Below are positions 18,885 to 28,131 of a stretch of 64,000 nucleotides of DNA, in pieces. Origin of the DNA: Methylophilus medardicus (GTDB lineage: Bacteria; Pseudomonadota; Gammaproteobacteria; Burkholderiales; Methylophilaceae); the NCBI RefSeq assembly GCF_006363955.1, contig NZ_CP040948.1, positions 2,170,001 to 2,234,000 of the forward strand, given 5' to 3'. The position numbers and the translations under genes are program-made. The stretch's first letter is position 1. Each line of letters starts with the position of its first letter. The notes under the pieces were generated by a model. The model searched no databases and was not told where the DNA came from. It saw nothing but the letters and a program-made list of their open reading frames with translations.

Positions 18885-19415
18885 TCATTGTTGGTCGAAA
18901 CGACCGTGCCACATTTGCCGCACTAATCGTTGGCGGGACACATGACTCACTACTGCCACCGCTATCACGTGCAATACCACCATCCCCAGTAGCATCCAAC
19001 TCAGGGCGGCATGCCAGTCAACTGGCCAGTCTTCCCCCCAAAAAGCATCGGTGCGACTGAGCCAACCGCTCAGTGCCAACGCAGCAATCAGCGTCCAAAT
19101 CACAGCAACTGCCCACTGCCCTGCTGGATTGTGGCCGCGCTGCGGTGAGAGCTTGCCTTGCTTTATTTCGGCCCAGTGCAGGCACAAGGCACGTCCACTT
19201 GGCAGACTGATACGCGCGCTGCTCAACCGAGTGCGAAGCCCTAACAGCAGCCGCGCGATGACAATGGCGAGCACCCCATACCCCAAGGTGCGATGCAGCG
19301 TATCGGTTTCATACCAAAAGTAGCTCATCAGCCACAAGGCGATCACCCCAGCGGCCACTAGCCAGTGAGACAGGCGCACCCACCACGGCCAGATGAGGTC
19401 AGCGCGTACCGACAT
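18885..19415 (-). CDS. Cytochrome b561 family protein
   Basis: A 176-residue di-haem-type cytochrome b with four membrane segments. Candidate haem histidines are visible in WVRLSHWLVA (first helix), TLHRTLGYG (second), DWHAALSW (third) and VVLHVIAVA (fourth). It is the last gene of the apparent iron-regulated series receptor-piuC-FMN oxidase-PepSY-b561 and starts 8 nt after the PepSY gene. Pairing of b561 with a PepSY protein suggests membrane electron transfer to a periplasmic acceptor, perhaps ferric iron (inference). Confidence 0.88.
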   Translation of the reverse strand: MSVRADLIWPWWVRLSHWLVAAGVIALWLMSYFWYETDTLHRTLGYGVLAIVIARLLLGLRTRLSSARISLPSGRALCLHWAEIKQGKLSPQRGHNPAGQWAVAVIWTLIAALALSGWLSRTDAFWGEDWPVDWHAALSWMLLGMVVLHVIAVAVVSHVSRQRLVRQMWHGRFDQQ

Positions 19416-19423
19416 CGCTGGTT

Positions 19424-19702
19424 TTAATCTTTCAGGCCGATGGCTTTTACAATCGCCAACGTTTTCATGTCAAAGTAAATCTCTACTTTTTTGCCTTCTT
19501 TATTTCGGCCATAAATTTCGTAACAATTGCCATCGATTTTGAATTTTTTGATGGTGTAGCCTTCTGCTTGCATGGCTTCTTTCAAGGTGTCCTCTGCTGC
19601 CCATTCCTCTTTGGGATAAGACTTGCATTCCGCGGCGGCAAACGCCGCGTTTGCGTTCAACAGCCCGACAACCCATAAAATAGAATAGCTCAATGTTTTC
19701 AT
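19424..19702 (-). CDS. Periplasmic PepSY-domain protein
   Basis: A 92-residue secreted protein: signal peptide of about 22 residues ending AFA, then one PepSY-like module (EDTLKEAMQAEGYTIKKFKIDGNCYEIYGRNKEGKKVEIYFD). Two cysteines, in AAECKS and DGNCYE, could form a disulfide. ATG 19702 has AAGGAA upstream and gives a clean signal peptide; the longer in-frame start at 19765 runs back into the oxidase gene. It lies between the FMN oxidase and the cytochrome b561 genes. Similar PepSY/b561 pairs occur in other proteobacteria. Confidence 0.82.
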   Translation of the reverse strand: MKTLSYSILWVVGLLNANAAFAAAECKSYPKEEWAAEDTLKEAMQAEGYTIKKFKIDGNCYEIYGRNKEGKKVEIYFDMKTLAIVKAIGLKD

Positions 19703-19721
19703 CTGTATTTCCTTGTTATGA

Positions 19722-20765
19722 CTAATATAAATCGACCTGGCGAATATCCGACAACCGCGAGACACCGGTCAGTGCCATGGTCATTTCTAGCTCATCGCGT
19801 AGGGTGCGGATCACTTTGGCCACCCCCATCGCACCCTCACTGGCCAACCCCCAAATATAGGGACGACCAATACACACCGCATCTGCCCCCATGGCAAGCG
19901 CCTTAAACACATCCTGACCGCTGCGAATGCCGCTATCCACCAGCAGCTTGCATTGCCCATCGACCGCCGCAACCATGTCAGGCAATATCGCCGCCACTGC
20001 CGGCGTGCTGTCGAGCACCCGTCCACCATGGTTAGAAACTACAATGCCTTCACAACCCAACGCGATCGTGCGTTTAGCATCATCCACATGCATCAAGCCT
20101 TTGATCAGCAACGGAACTTTGCACTGCTGCCGCAACCAAGCTACATCCTCCCAAGTCGGCGCTTGTGTCATCCATCCATCAAATACCTGACTCTGGCCGG
20201 GCTGCAGGGCTTGCATGGCCAAGGGTTTTTCTAAATTGACTGCTGACACGCCTTTGGGTAGATCCATCAGCGCTTGTTTGACCGGCGCATCGACCGTGAG
20301 CACGATCGCGCTGACCCCCGCATTGAGTGCTTTATGCAGCAACACCTCTGTGCGTGCGCGGTCACCCTGCCAATAGAGTTGAAACCAGAGCGGTTGTTGC
20401 GCCTGCCCAACAATGTCAGCCACCGGCTGACTGGCTAAGCTGCTGACCATCATTTGGCCTTGTTGCGCATTACAGGCGACAGCCGTGCCGATTTCACCAT
20501 CGACATGAAACAGGGTTTGATAAGCCACGGGCGCCAGCATAATCGGATGCGCCCAGTGTTCCCCAAACATATCGCAGCCCGTCGAAGGCTGCTGCAAGGC
20601 TTGTAACGGCCGCGGTATTAATTTGTGGGTTTGCCACCCTGCCTCATTGCATTGTTGCTGTGCGCCTTGTCCCGCATCAGATTGCAAATAGTGCCAAACA
20701 TTGGCCGGCAATTTTGCTTGGGCCTGTTGTGCATAATGGCTTAACAACGGTAGCGTGCCCTTCAT
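19722..20765 (-). CDS. FMN-dependent alpha-hydroxy-acid oxidase/dehydrogenase
   Basis: A 347-residue TIM-barrel flavoprotein of the glycolate oxidase/L-lactate dehydrogenase/lactate oxidase family. The FMN lysine is Lys222 (LLIKG) and the catalytic His-Arg pair is His246 and Arg249 in SNHGGR. VDSGIRSGQDVFKALAMGADAVCIGRP is the phosphate-binding end. It is cytosolic, with no signal peptide. The start is 3 nt after the piuC stop, so it is part of the iron-receptor operon, which is unusual for this enzyme family. The substrate cannot be told; oxidation of a hydroxy-acid or release of reducing power for iron mobilisation are both possible. Confidence 0.88.
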   Translation of the reverse strand: MKGTLPLLSHYAQQAQAKLPANVWHYLQSDAGQGAQQQCNEAGWQTHKLIPRPLQALQQPSTGCDMFGEHWAHPIMLAPVAYQTLFHVDGEIGTAVACNAQQGQMMVSSLASQPVADIVGQAQQPLWFQLYWQGDRARTEVLLHKALNAGVSAIVLTVDAPVKQALMDLPKGVSAVNLEKPLAMQALQPGQSQVFDGWMTQAPTWEDVAWLRQQCKVPLLIKGLMHVDDAKRTIALGCEGIVVSNHGGRVLDSTPAVAAILPDMVAAVDGQCKLLVDSGIRSGQDVFKALAMGADAVCIGRPYIWGLASEGAMGVAKVIRTLRDELEMTMALTGVSRLSDIRQVDLY

Positions 20766-20768
20766 GAT

Positions 20769-21449
20769 TCAAAGCGCCCACTGACGTAATAAGTTGTGAT
20801 AAATGCCGGTCAGTTGCACCACTTCGGGCGTTTCACCATGCTGTTGGCGCAACCTGACCAGCGCCATGTCCATCTCAAATAGCATGCGTCTGTGCGCAGC
20901 GTCGCGAACCATACTCTGAATAAACATAAAACTGGCTAAACGCTCACCACGCGTCACTGGCGTGACCGCATGCACCGAGCTAGAGGGGTAAATGACAATT
21001 GCGCCCGCCTTAAGCTTGACGCGCTGATCGCCAAACACATCCTGCACCACCAATTCGCCGCCCTCATAGTCATCTGGATCGTTTAAAAACAACGTCGCCG
21101 ACACATCCGCGCGCACGCGCGCACTGCCGTCTGGCATGCTACGCATCGCATTATCCACATGAAAACCGTAATGATTGGTGTCGCCCGAGTAGCGATTCAC
21201 GAATGGCGGCAGAATTTTATCGGGTAACACAGCCGAAAAAAATAAAGGATCGCGATGCAATGCCTGCAACACGATCCCTCTAATGTTTGCCAGCAACGGG
21301 TCCTGCTCAGCCAGTTGCTGGTTATTTTTGACTTGTGCTGCCTGTATCCCTGCGGTATGACGACCATCCACCCACTGCGCCTGTTTCAATAGGCCTCGGA
21401 TAGTCGTCAGTTCATTTTCCAGCAATACATCTGGTAACGTCAGCAGCAA
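20769..21449 (-). CDS. piuC: Fe(II)/2-oxoglutarate-dependent PKHD-type hydroxylase
   Basis: A 226-residue dioxygenase of the PiuC/YbiX family, regularly encoded beside Fiu/PiuA-type siderophore receptors. Iron ligands are His97 and Asp99 (YGFHVDN) and His160 (SSSVHAV); Arg170 (RGERLA) is positioned to bind 2-oxoglutarate. The double-stranded beta-helix core is complete, followed by the family's C-terminal helical part. It starts 8 nt downstream of the receptor gene and ends 3 nt before the FMN oxidase gene. Its real substrate is unknown in any organism as far as I know. Confidence 0.93.
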   Translation of the reverse strand: MLLTLPDVLLENELTTIRGLLKQAQWVDGRHTAGIQAAQVKNNQQLAEQDPLLANIRGIVLQALHRDPLFFSAVLPDKILPPFVNRYSGDTNHYGFHVDNAMRSMPDGSARVRADVSATLFLNDPDDYEGGELVVQDVFGDQRVKLKAGAIVIYPSSSVHAVTPVTRGERLASFMFIQSMVRDAAHRRMLFEMDMALVRLRQQHGETPEVVQLTGIYHNLLRQWAL

Positions 21450-21457
21450 TTCAACTC

Positions 21458-23695
21458 CTAGAACTTGTACTCAGTGGTAATAATCGCCTGGCGTTTATTA
21501 CCGGGCGTCACCAATCCACCATTGTCGTAAACGGCATCATAATACTCTTTGTTTAAGAGGTTTTTGACGTTGAGTCTTACTGCCCACTTTGGCTGTTCGT
21601 AAGCTGCCATCATATCTACGCGCGCATAGCCAGGTGCAGCATTTGGATTAAAGTGTCCGTTAGTGAAGCTCGCGCTGGCATCGGTTGCACTTGGGTTATA
21701 AGCATAACGCTCCCCTTTTGCCTCAACGCCTCCGCCCACTTTCCATGCCTCATTCAATGCATAAGTGGTCCAAAGGTTGAATGTCCCAATGGGGGTGTTG
21801 CGTGCGCGTTGCCCTTCGAGCCTTACATCGGATGGGGTCAGCACACCAGCGACATAGTTATCAGCGACATTGATAATACGCGCGTCCAGTAACGCAAAAC
21901 CAGCGAACATATCCCAACGGTCGGTGATCTTACCCGTCACTTCAAACTCGACCCCGTTCGTGCGCCGACGTTTGGTCAAAATAGATGCCGTTGATTCGAG
22001 ATCCGTGTTGCGCTCCCAATCCTTGGTGGTAGTAAACACCGCAGTGCGCACTGACAAGTCACCATCCAAGAACAACCACTTAGTACCCAGCTCTAAAGTG
22101 CGTGCCCGCTCGGGAGGCAATGGTTGGACGGTTAGCTGATACAAGTCAGCAGTGGGGCTAAACGCATCACTAAAGGTCAGATAATAATGACGATCGGCGT
22201 TCGGTTGCCATGACAACCCGGTACGATAACTGTTCTCATAGTATTTCAGTTTTGGCGAGGTCAAACTGGAATAGTCAGCATCCATTTTGTCGCGCCGAAT
22301 GCCAGCCAATACTGTCCAGTTTTTGATCACTTCTACACTATCTTGAATGTACAAAGCATAGTTATCTGCATTGAATTTCGTCGGTGTTGCGGTCACATTG
22401 GCAAAGTGACGGTTATAAGCCACCCCATTCGGATTGGCTAAAATCGCATTGGTCAATGCATTCCCTGTTTGCGTATATAACGCGCCTGTCACAGGGTCAT
22501 AGGGCTGCAAAGTACTTCTATATGAATCCTCTTTCAAGTACTCAATGCCTGAAATGAGCTGATGTTTCATACCGGCCAACTCGAACTTGGTACTAAAATC
22601 TGATTGCAGATTTAAGGTCTCATAATCCATGATTCTAGTGACATTACCGCCCAAGCGATCGTTGTCCAGAGGCAAGGTGGTACCAGGCGTTTTCGCCCAA
22701 TAGCTGCGTTTGTAATTGGCATGACGCAGCTGCGTTCTTAACTGCGTATCGTCATCGAATTTGTGTGTAAAAATACCCGTCGTGATTCGCGTATCGCTAT
22801 CATCAAAGTTATTGTTGCTACCCCAAAAGGTGCGGTCGGAACGCCCATTTGGACTGTCACTCAGGGGCCGCTTATTGGTACCAAAGCGAATCCCAAAATC
22901 AGGCACATCACGGGTTTGTGTATACGCATGATTAAGGAAAAATTCATTTTCTGTGCCGATACCAGCGCCAAAACTAATGGCAATGCCTTTGCGATCAAAA
23001 GAAGGACGATCCCCGGTGGTTGGATTCTTACGATAAGTTTCTTCGTAGCGGTCCATGACATTCACTCGAATCGCTGCAGTCTCCGTAAGCTGTTTGTTAA
23101 AGTCACCGGTAAATTGATGGTAGTCATACTCCCCACCACTTGCTGTCAGGGTGTTTTTATCCCGTAGCTCAGCCATCTTGCTCACTTGGTTAATCACGCC
23201 CCCGGCTTGACCGCGACCAAACAGCATCGCGGCAGAGCCTCGTAGCACATCAACTTGCTCAAGATTGAATGTCTCACGGTTGTATTGCGCCGTGTCGCGC
23301 ATATTATCCAGATAGATATCACCGAAAGTATAAAAACCCCGCAGGTTAAAGTTATCGCCTGCACGACCACCTTCAGCAGCGTTCACCGACAACCCCACCA
23401 CATTGCGCAGAGCTTCACGCAATGAACCGACCTGCTGATCATGGAGCAACTCTCTGGTTAACGTGGTGACGGCTTGCGGCACGTCTTGCGGATCTTGGTA
23501 GGTTTTTCCGACCCGGGTCTTGGTGGCTTGGTAGCCTTTATTCGGCGTGTCCTGTATCCGTGTGGATTTAACCTTTACCTCGGTCATGGTCTGTGCTGCA
23601 TCCGCTGTTTTCTCTTCTTCAGCGGCGACTGCAAGCACGGGTAGCGCCATCATCAGCGCCAATGTCATTGTTCTCTTGTTAAAGCCAGCCGGCAT
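21458..23695 (-). CDS. fiu: TonB-dependent catecholate siderophore receptor (Fiu/PiuA type)
   Basis: A 745-residue outer-membrane receptor. Signal peptide of about 25 residues, a plug at about 60-190 with DVPQAVTTLTRELL, NFNLRGFYTFGDIYLDNMRD and VLRGSAAMLFGRGQAGGVINQVSK, then the barrel ending in the aromatic-terminated TTEYKF. The combination with an adjacent piuC gene is diagnostic of the Fiu/PiuA/CirA-like group, which takes up monomeric catechols. AGGGAA precedes the ATG. A Fur box lies about 80 nt upstream. It heads a five-gene unit ending at 18885. The exact ligand is inferred from family only. Confidence 0.9.
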   Translation of the reverse strand: MPAGFNKRTMTLALMMALPVLAVAAEEEKTADAAQTMTEVKVKSTRIQDTPNKGYQATKTRVGKTYQDPQDVPQAVTTLTRELLHDQQVGSLREALRNVVGLSVNAAEGGRAGDNFNLRGFYTFGDIYLDNMRDTAQYNRETFNLEQVDVLRGSAAMLFGRGQAGGVINQVSKMAELRDKNTLTASGGEYDYHQFTGDFNKQLTETAAIRVNVMDRYEETYRKNPTTGDRPSFDRKGIAISFGAGIGTENEFFLNHAYTQTRDVPDFGIRFGTNKRPLSDSPNGRSDRTFWGSNNNFDDSDTRITTGIFTHKFDDDTQLRTQLRHANYKRSYWAKTPGTTLPLDNDRLGGNVTRIMDYETLNLQSDFSTKFELAGMKHQLISGIEYLKEDSYRSTLQPYDPVTGALYTQTGNALTNAILANPNGVAYNRHFANVTATPTKFNADNYALYIQDSVEVIKNWTVLAGIRRDKMDADYSSLTSPKLKYYENSYRTGLSWQPNADRHYYLTFSDAFSPTADLYQLTVQPLPPERARTLELGTKWLFLDGDLSVRTAVFTTTKDWERNTDLESTASILTKRRRTNGVEFEVTGKITDRWDMFAGFALLDARIINVADNYVAGVLTPSDVRLEGQRARNTPIGTFNLWTTYALNEAWKVGGGVEAKGERYAYNPSATDASASFTNGHFNPNAAPGYARVDMMAAYEQPKWAVRLNVKNLLNKEYYDAVYDNGGLVTPGNKRQAIITTEYKF

Positions 23696-23776
23696 ATGGT
23701 TCCCTATTTTATGCTTGTTAGTTGGATTGCTGGCTACTGGAGAAAATGGTCGTTGGCTTGCAAATTCTTAATCGCT

Positions 23777-23795
23777 AATGATAACAATTCTCATT
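23777..23795 (-). promoter_or_regulatory. Fur box upstream of the fiu-piuC unit
   Basis: AATGATAACAATTCTCATT is a good Fur-box match. It lies 82 nt upstream of the receptor start. Confidence 0.8.
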
Positions 23796-23851
23796 TTATA
23801 AATCAATACGAAGCTTGTTGGAAATAGCGCTATCGCCCAAGCAACCTCTAT

Positions 23852-23883
23852 AAAACAATACACCCTGCCGATTGGCAGGGTGT
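23852..23883 (-). terminator. Terminator of the second siderophore receptor gene
   Basis: ACACCCTGCC pairs with GGCAGGGTGT around a 4-nt loop; on the minus strand it is followed by ATTGTTTTA. It ends the transcript of the gene at 23930-26074. Confidence 0.8.
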
Positions 23884-23929
23884 GTTGGCGTCATCAAGAC
23901 GTATGCGCTGAGTTATGGATGAAAACTGA

Positions 23930-26074
23930 TTAGTATTTCCAGGTCAATGTCGCCATTCCATTAAATGGCGCAGCATAAAACGCTTGGCCGAAGGCTGCGT
24001 ATCTAAAACTAGACAAGTATTTTTCATCGGTCACGTTATACAGATTAACGGCCGCATCCCAATGCTTGTCGATTTTGTAATTGGCCATCAAATTTAAAAC
24101 TGCGTAACTGTCTTGCGTATAACGCACACTGCCAATATCTACATAAATGTCACTCTGCCAATTGACACTGGCACCCACTTTTAGATTCTGGATAAACGGC
24201 ACCCGATAGACTGCACTCACATGTGCCATGTGCCGCGGCGTAAAGGTATTGGCACTGGTGCCGCCTTGCCCCTTAATGCTCATTAAGCGGGTGTAGCCTG
24301 CATTCACACTTAATCCATCCATGACTTCCCCAGAAATATCCAGCTCATAGCCTTTGCTGGTTGCTTCAATGCCCTCATAAATGGTCCGTTGCGCGGTTTG
24401 ACCAATGGCCACGGCCTGGTTCTCTTGCTCGGTTTTAAACAGCGCAAACGCGCTATTCAAACGCTTATTAAACCATTCGCTTTTCACGCCCATTTCATAG
24501 TTTTTGCCTTTTAACGGCGCCAGCACCGAACCGCTGGTGCCTGTTTCTACCTGTGGTCGATAGATGCCTGTATAACTGGCGTAGACTGATGACTCACTAT
24601 TCACGTCGTAAACAGCCCCTACATAAGGCGTCAGTTTGTGATCTTCATCGGCTTTTTGCGCCACGCCATAGGCATTCCCTTCCAATTTGTAACTTAAGAG
24701 ATTGCTCCCTAAGGTCACTTTTAAACCATCCATCGGGTTTAATTTGGCAGCGGTGTAAATATTGGTGGTTCTGGTTGAATAATCAGAACTCTTGGTCTCG
24801 GCACCGAAGGCTGGATAAGGCACATCCCCGGCAGCATCAAAGCTTAACAGTGAAGACCCCGCCGCACTGCGTGAAAACTCTCGCATACTGCTGCGGCTCA
24901 TGGTGACACCCGCCACCAACTCATGCTTGCGTCCTGCCAACTCAAATGGCCCATTGGCATAAATATCTGCCACGTAATCTTGTGTCTTAAAGGTATACAC
25001 AAAGGGGCTCGAGCTTAACCCTAAGCCCGTTGCCCGGTTTTCATTGCCAGAGACATAATTATGCGGGCCGGCAGAGGTGACGGCTTTTTGTGTGAGCTGG
25101 CCTTTAATTTTCCACTCGCCACTCAAGTAATGCGTTAACTCAGCAAAGCTGATATTGGTATCTACGTTCCGCTCACTCCAACTTGGCGCGGTGGAGTCAG
25201 ATACTTTGTAGGCGCGTTTACTGCCATCAGCATAGAGCAAGGGCAAACTACCAAACATGTTTCCGCTGGCATCATTGCGTTGATAAGTGTGTCCAATCGC
25301 GACACTGGTGTTATCAGACAAATCCGCTTCAATGATGCCGTATAAAACATCTCTTTGACTGCTGTACCGATCCAGGTAAGAATTTTTCTCTTGATGTGCT
25401 GCGACCAAGCGGGCACGGATACTCCCGTCAGCATTCAATGCCCCTGAAATATCGCCATCGAAACGTCTGTTATCCCATGAACCGATGGAAGCGTTGGCTT
25501 TGGCCTGAAACTGGTTAGTTGTGCGTTTACGAATAAAATTGATGGTCGCTGAAGGGTTACCGGGGCCGGTTAACAAACCATTGGCACCGCGAAGCACCTC
25601 AATGCGATCGTAGAGCGCGATATCCAGATCACCATAATTCGTCCCGCTAAAACTAATGGGGGTACTCAAGCCGTCTATTTGAAAATTAGTAATATTGAAA
25701 CCACGCGCCGTATATTCAGTGCGGTCTGTTTCAAACTGCTCTACTTTGATCCCGGTCGCGTATGAAAATGCCTCATTCACCGTCAACACGCGAAAATCGT
25801 CCAGCTGTTCACGCGTAATGACTGAGATGGATTGCGGTGTTTCGCGGATACTCGTATTTAATCGCGTCGCGGTAGAAGTCGCGTTAACCGTATAAGACTT
25901 GGTTTTTTCTGAGGGCTGATTCTTTTCTAGCACGGAGGTAACCTTCACCTCAGGCAACGACTCGACTGCTTGTTGCGCCGAATCTTCAGCAGATGCCAGA
26001 TAAGGAATCGCGAGCAGGCAGGCTGCCACCAAGCGACGATAATGAAATAAACCGATTTGTTGTGAACTGCGCAT
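23930..26074 (-). CDS. TonB-dependent ferric siderophore receptor (FhuE/FpvA/FoxA-like)
   Basis: A 714-residue outer-membrane receptor with signal peptide (about 1-29), TonB-box region LPEVKVTSV near 41 and the plug hallmark ETPQSISVITREQLDDF, followed by YTARGFNITNFQIDG and IEVLRGANGLLTGPGNPSATINFIRKR. The barrel closes with ATLTWKY. This plug type is typical of hydroxamate/mixed-ligand siderophore receptors such as FhuE, FpvA and FoxA. GGGGAG precedes the ATG. A Fur box embedded in a 39-bp palindrome lies 68 nt upstream. No biosynthesis genes are nearby, so it probably takes up siderophores made by others (inference). Confidence 0.9.
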   Translation of the reverse strand: MRSSQQIGLFHYRRLVAACLLAIPYLASAEDSAQQAVESLPEVKVTSVLEKNQPSEKTKSYTVNATSTATRLNTSIRETPQSISVITREQLDDFRVLTVNEAFSYATGIKVEQFETDRTEYTARGFNITNFQIDGLSTPISFSGTNYGDLDIALYDRIEVLRGANGLLTGPGNPSATINFIRKRTTNQFQAKANASIGSWDNRRFDGDISGALNADGSIRARLVAAHQEKNSYLDRYSSQRDVLYGIIEADLSDNTSVAIGHTYQRNDASGNMFGSLPLLYADGSKRAYKVSDSTAPSWSERNVDTNISFAELTHYLSGEWKIKGQLTQKAVTSAGPHNYVSGNENRATGLGLSSSPFVYTFKTQDYVADIYANGPFELAGRKHELVAGVTMSRSSMREFSRSAAGSSLLSFDAAGDVPYPAFGAETKSSDYSTRTTNIYTAAKLNPMDGLKVTLGSNLLSYKLEGNAYGVAQKADEDHKLTPYVGAVYDVNSESSVYASYTGIYRPQVETGTSGSVLAPLKGKNYEMGVKSEWFNKRLNSAFALFKTEQENQAVAIGQTAQRTIYEGIEATSKGYELDISGEVMDGLSVNAGYTRLMSIKGQGGTSANTFTPRHMAHVSAVYRVPFIQNLKVGASVNWQSDIYVDIGSVRYTQDSYAVLNLMANYKIDKHWDAAVNLYNVTDEKYLSSFRYAAFGQAFYAAPFNGMATLTWKY

Positions 26075-26131
26075 GAGACTCCCCTGTGAGTGAACTGCTG
26101 GCTACAGGAGGGAGGTCTCGTTGGCTTGCAC

Positions 26132-26170
26132 TGAAACATTAAATGATAACAATTATCATTTAATGTTTCA
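26132..26170. promoter_or_regulatory. 39-bp perfect palindrome containing a Fur box and the hmuV stop codon
   Basis: Arms 26132-26149 and 26153-26170 are exact reverse complements around CAA. The centre is AATGATAACAATTATCATT, a strong Fur box for the downstream siderophore receptor. The distal arm includes the TGA stop of hmuV (26168-26170), so the transcript of the upstream haem operon would also form this hairpin. Confidence 0.85.
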
Positions 26171-27025
26171 ATAGAAATGATCTTCATGGTTTTCAGTACA
26201 CGGCCATACATGGAAGCGTGTAGGGGATAGCGCTTGCTTCATGCTTGGCGCCACCAGTAAGGTGCCGGAGTCGGTCAAGGCTGCATCCAATTGGACGTCA
26301 TACAAAGCTTCGAGCATCGGCAAGGTCACCTGCGACCTAGGATAATCGACGACCATGGCGCCTTGTTTCATTAGAATCAATCGCTCAAATCCTTGTAATG
26401 CCTGATTAATGTCATGCAAGATGGCTAGCAAGGCATGCCCGCGCTGAGCGGCAAATGCACAGATCGCTGCCATCAAGCTGCATTGCAAACCCGGATCCAG
26501 GGCCGCCAACGGCTCATCTACCAGCAGCAATCCTTGCTCAACATCCCATAACTGTGCGAACACTCTTGCCATTTGCACGCGCGCTTTTTCACCGCCGGAC
26601 AGCGTATCAAAGCGACGCCCAAGCAAATGCGCGGCGCAAGCCTGCGTAGCCGCCTGCTGCACAATCGTCGGCAGAGATGGGTCAAGCGTGCGCGCCACGC
26701 GGCCTAATCCGATCACCATCTCTACTGGCAAATCAAAAACCACCTCATGCGACTGTGGCAAGATAGCCCGATGATAACTCAGCGCAGCCAACGACCAAGA
26801 CTGCAATGGCCGTTGCTCAAATTGTGCGACGCCACTGGCTGGGGTTAATTCACGTGCCAATAGCTTGAGCAACGTCGACTTGCCCGCGCCGCTGGGCCCT
26901 AATATGGCAACCTGCTCCCCTGGCTGAATCATCAAATTGAAAGGTCCAAATTGCCGCCCACCCAAGGCTAACCTCACTTGCTTTAATGTGAGCAACATGT
27001 TGTCGGTGCTGTGCAAGCTTGACAT
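26168..27025 (-). CDS. hmuV: Haem ABC transporter ATP-binding protein
   Basis: A 285-residue ABC ATPase of the FepC/HmuV group that powers haem import through HmuU. Walker A is GPSGAGKST, the signature is LSGGEKARVQMAR, Walker B is LLLVDEPLAALD and the H-loop is LHDINQ. The ATG at 27025 is chosen because it is 2 nt after the hmuU stop and the encoded N-terminus fits the family; a longer open frame back to 27487 overlaps hmuU and is spurious. The stop codon lies inside the palindromic Fur operator of the next gene. Confidence 0.93.
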   Translation of the reverse strand: MSSLHSTDNMLLTLKQVRLALGGRQFGPFNLMIQPGEQVAILGPSGAGKSTLLKLLARELTPASGVAQFEQRPLQSWSLAALSYHRAILPQSHEVVFDLPVEMVIGLGRVARTLDPSLPTIVQQAATQACAAHLLGRRFDTLSGGEKARVQMARVFAQLWDVEQGLLLVDEPLAALDPGLQCSLMAAICAFAAQRGHALLAILHDINQALQGFERLILMKQGAMVVDYPRSQVTLPMLEALYDVQLDAALTDSGTLLVAPSMKQALSPTRFHVWPCTENHEDHFY

Positions 27026-27027
27026 GC

Positions 27028-28092
27028 CTAACGCCCCTTGCGCATTCTGACCAACAAAACGAGAAAAAAGGGTGCGCCTAACAAGGCGGTAAAAATACCC
27101 ACCGGAATCTCCGCCGGAATTGCCACCGTTCTGGCAGCGGTATCCGCCAATAACAGTAATAATGCGCCGACCAACATGGCCAATGGCGCCAAACGTCGTT
27201 GGTCTGGCCCGACCATCAAACGCACCATATGCGGTGCCACCAAACCGATGAAACCAATCATGCCGCACCAGGCGACGGCAAAGCCGCAGAGCAGCGCAAC
27301 CAGCGCAATCACGCGCACCCTTAATCTGCGTACGTTCACACCCACATGCGCTGCGGCTGCCTCTCCGAGTGCCAAAGCATTCATCGCATGCGTCAAGCGA
27401 TGCAATGCCCACAACGCCAATATCAGCGCGGCCAGCAACGTGGTGACTAAAAACCAATTGGCGCCGGCCAGCGAGCCCAGCGTCCAAAAAGTCAAACTAC
27501 GTAGTTGCTCATCTGTGGCCAAATAAGTACATAAGCCAATCACCGCCGCAGCGAGGGCATTTAGGGCAATACCCGTCAACAACAACCCGGCGATCGAATC
27601 CGCCGTCAGCCAGCGTGCTACGCTATCCAATACAAAGCAAACACCTACTGCACCGGCAAAGGCGGTGACAGGCAATAGCCAGTAACGCAACACTGGCGGC
27701 ACGTCAATGCCACTGCCTGCCAACAACACAATCGTTAAGGCGGCTGCACAGGCCGCACCACTAGTGACCCCTAACAAGCCCGGATCCGCCAACGGATTAC
27801 GAAACAAGCCCTGTGTGAGCGCGCCAGACAAGGCCAGTGCCGCGCCTATCATCACCGCAAATCCAATGCGTGGCAGCCGCAAATGCCACAACACATATGC
27901 GCCCCCTGACAACGGCGTATCGCTGGTTTGCAAAATTGCCAACCAATCACCCGAGGTCATCGAGACGGCGCCTTGGGTTGCCGCTGCCCATATGCTCAAG
28001 CACAATAAACACATGAGTAGCCACGCTGGCCGCTGTGAAGCAGTGCGTAGGGCACGGACCATGCCTGGGGGGCGTAAAATTGTTTGAATCAT
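27028..28092 (-). CDS. hmuU: Haem ABC transporter permease (FecCD family)
   Basis: A 354-residue inner-membrane permease with about ten membrane helices. Family stretches include LRLPRIGFAVMIGAALALSGA, NPLADPGLLGVTSGA and the coupling region GMIGFIGLVAPHMVRLMVGPDQR near residue 275. It forms the channel of the haem importer with HmuV. It lies 39 nt after hmuT and ends 2 nt before hmuV. Confidence 0.94.
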   Translation of the reverse strand: MIQTILRPPGMVRALRTASQRPAWLLMCLLCLSIWAAATQGAVSMTSGDWLAILQTSDTPLSGGAYVLWHLRLPRIGFAVMIGAALALSGALTQGLFRNPLADPGLLGVTSGAACAAALTIVLLAGSGIDVPPVLRYWLLPVTAFAGAVGVCFVLDSVARWLTADSIAGLLLTGIALNALAAAVIGLCTYLATDEQLRSLTFWTLGSLAGANWFLVTTLLAALILALWALHRLTHAMNALALGEAAAAHVGVNVRRLRVRVIALVALLCGFAVAWCGMIGFIGLVAPHMVRLMVGPDQRRLAPLAMLVGALLLLLADTAARTVAIPAEIPVGIFTALLGAPFFLVLLVRMRKGR

Positions 28093-28131
28093 ATGAGGAC
28101 TTAAAATAAGGATAGACGCAGCATTTAAGCG

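Noticed and set aside
27026-27487. Upstream extension of the hmuV frame by 154 codons
   Set aside because: It lies entirely in hmuU on the same strand and encodes an unlikely Gly/Arg/Cys-rich stretch; ATG 27025 abuts the hmuU stop and begins a normal ABC ATPase.
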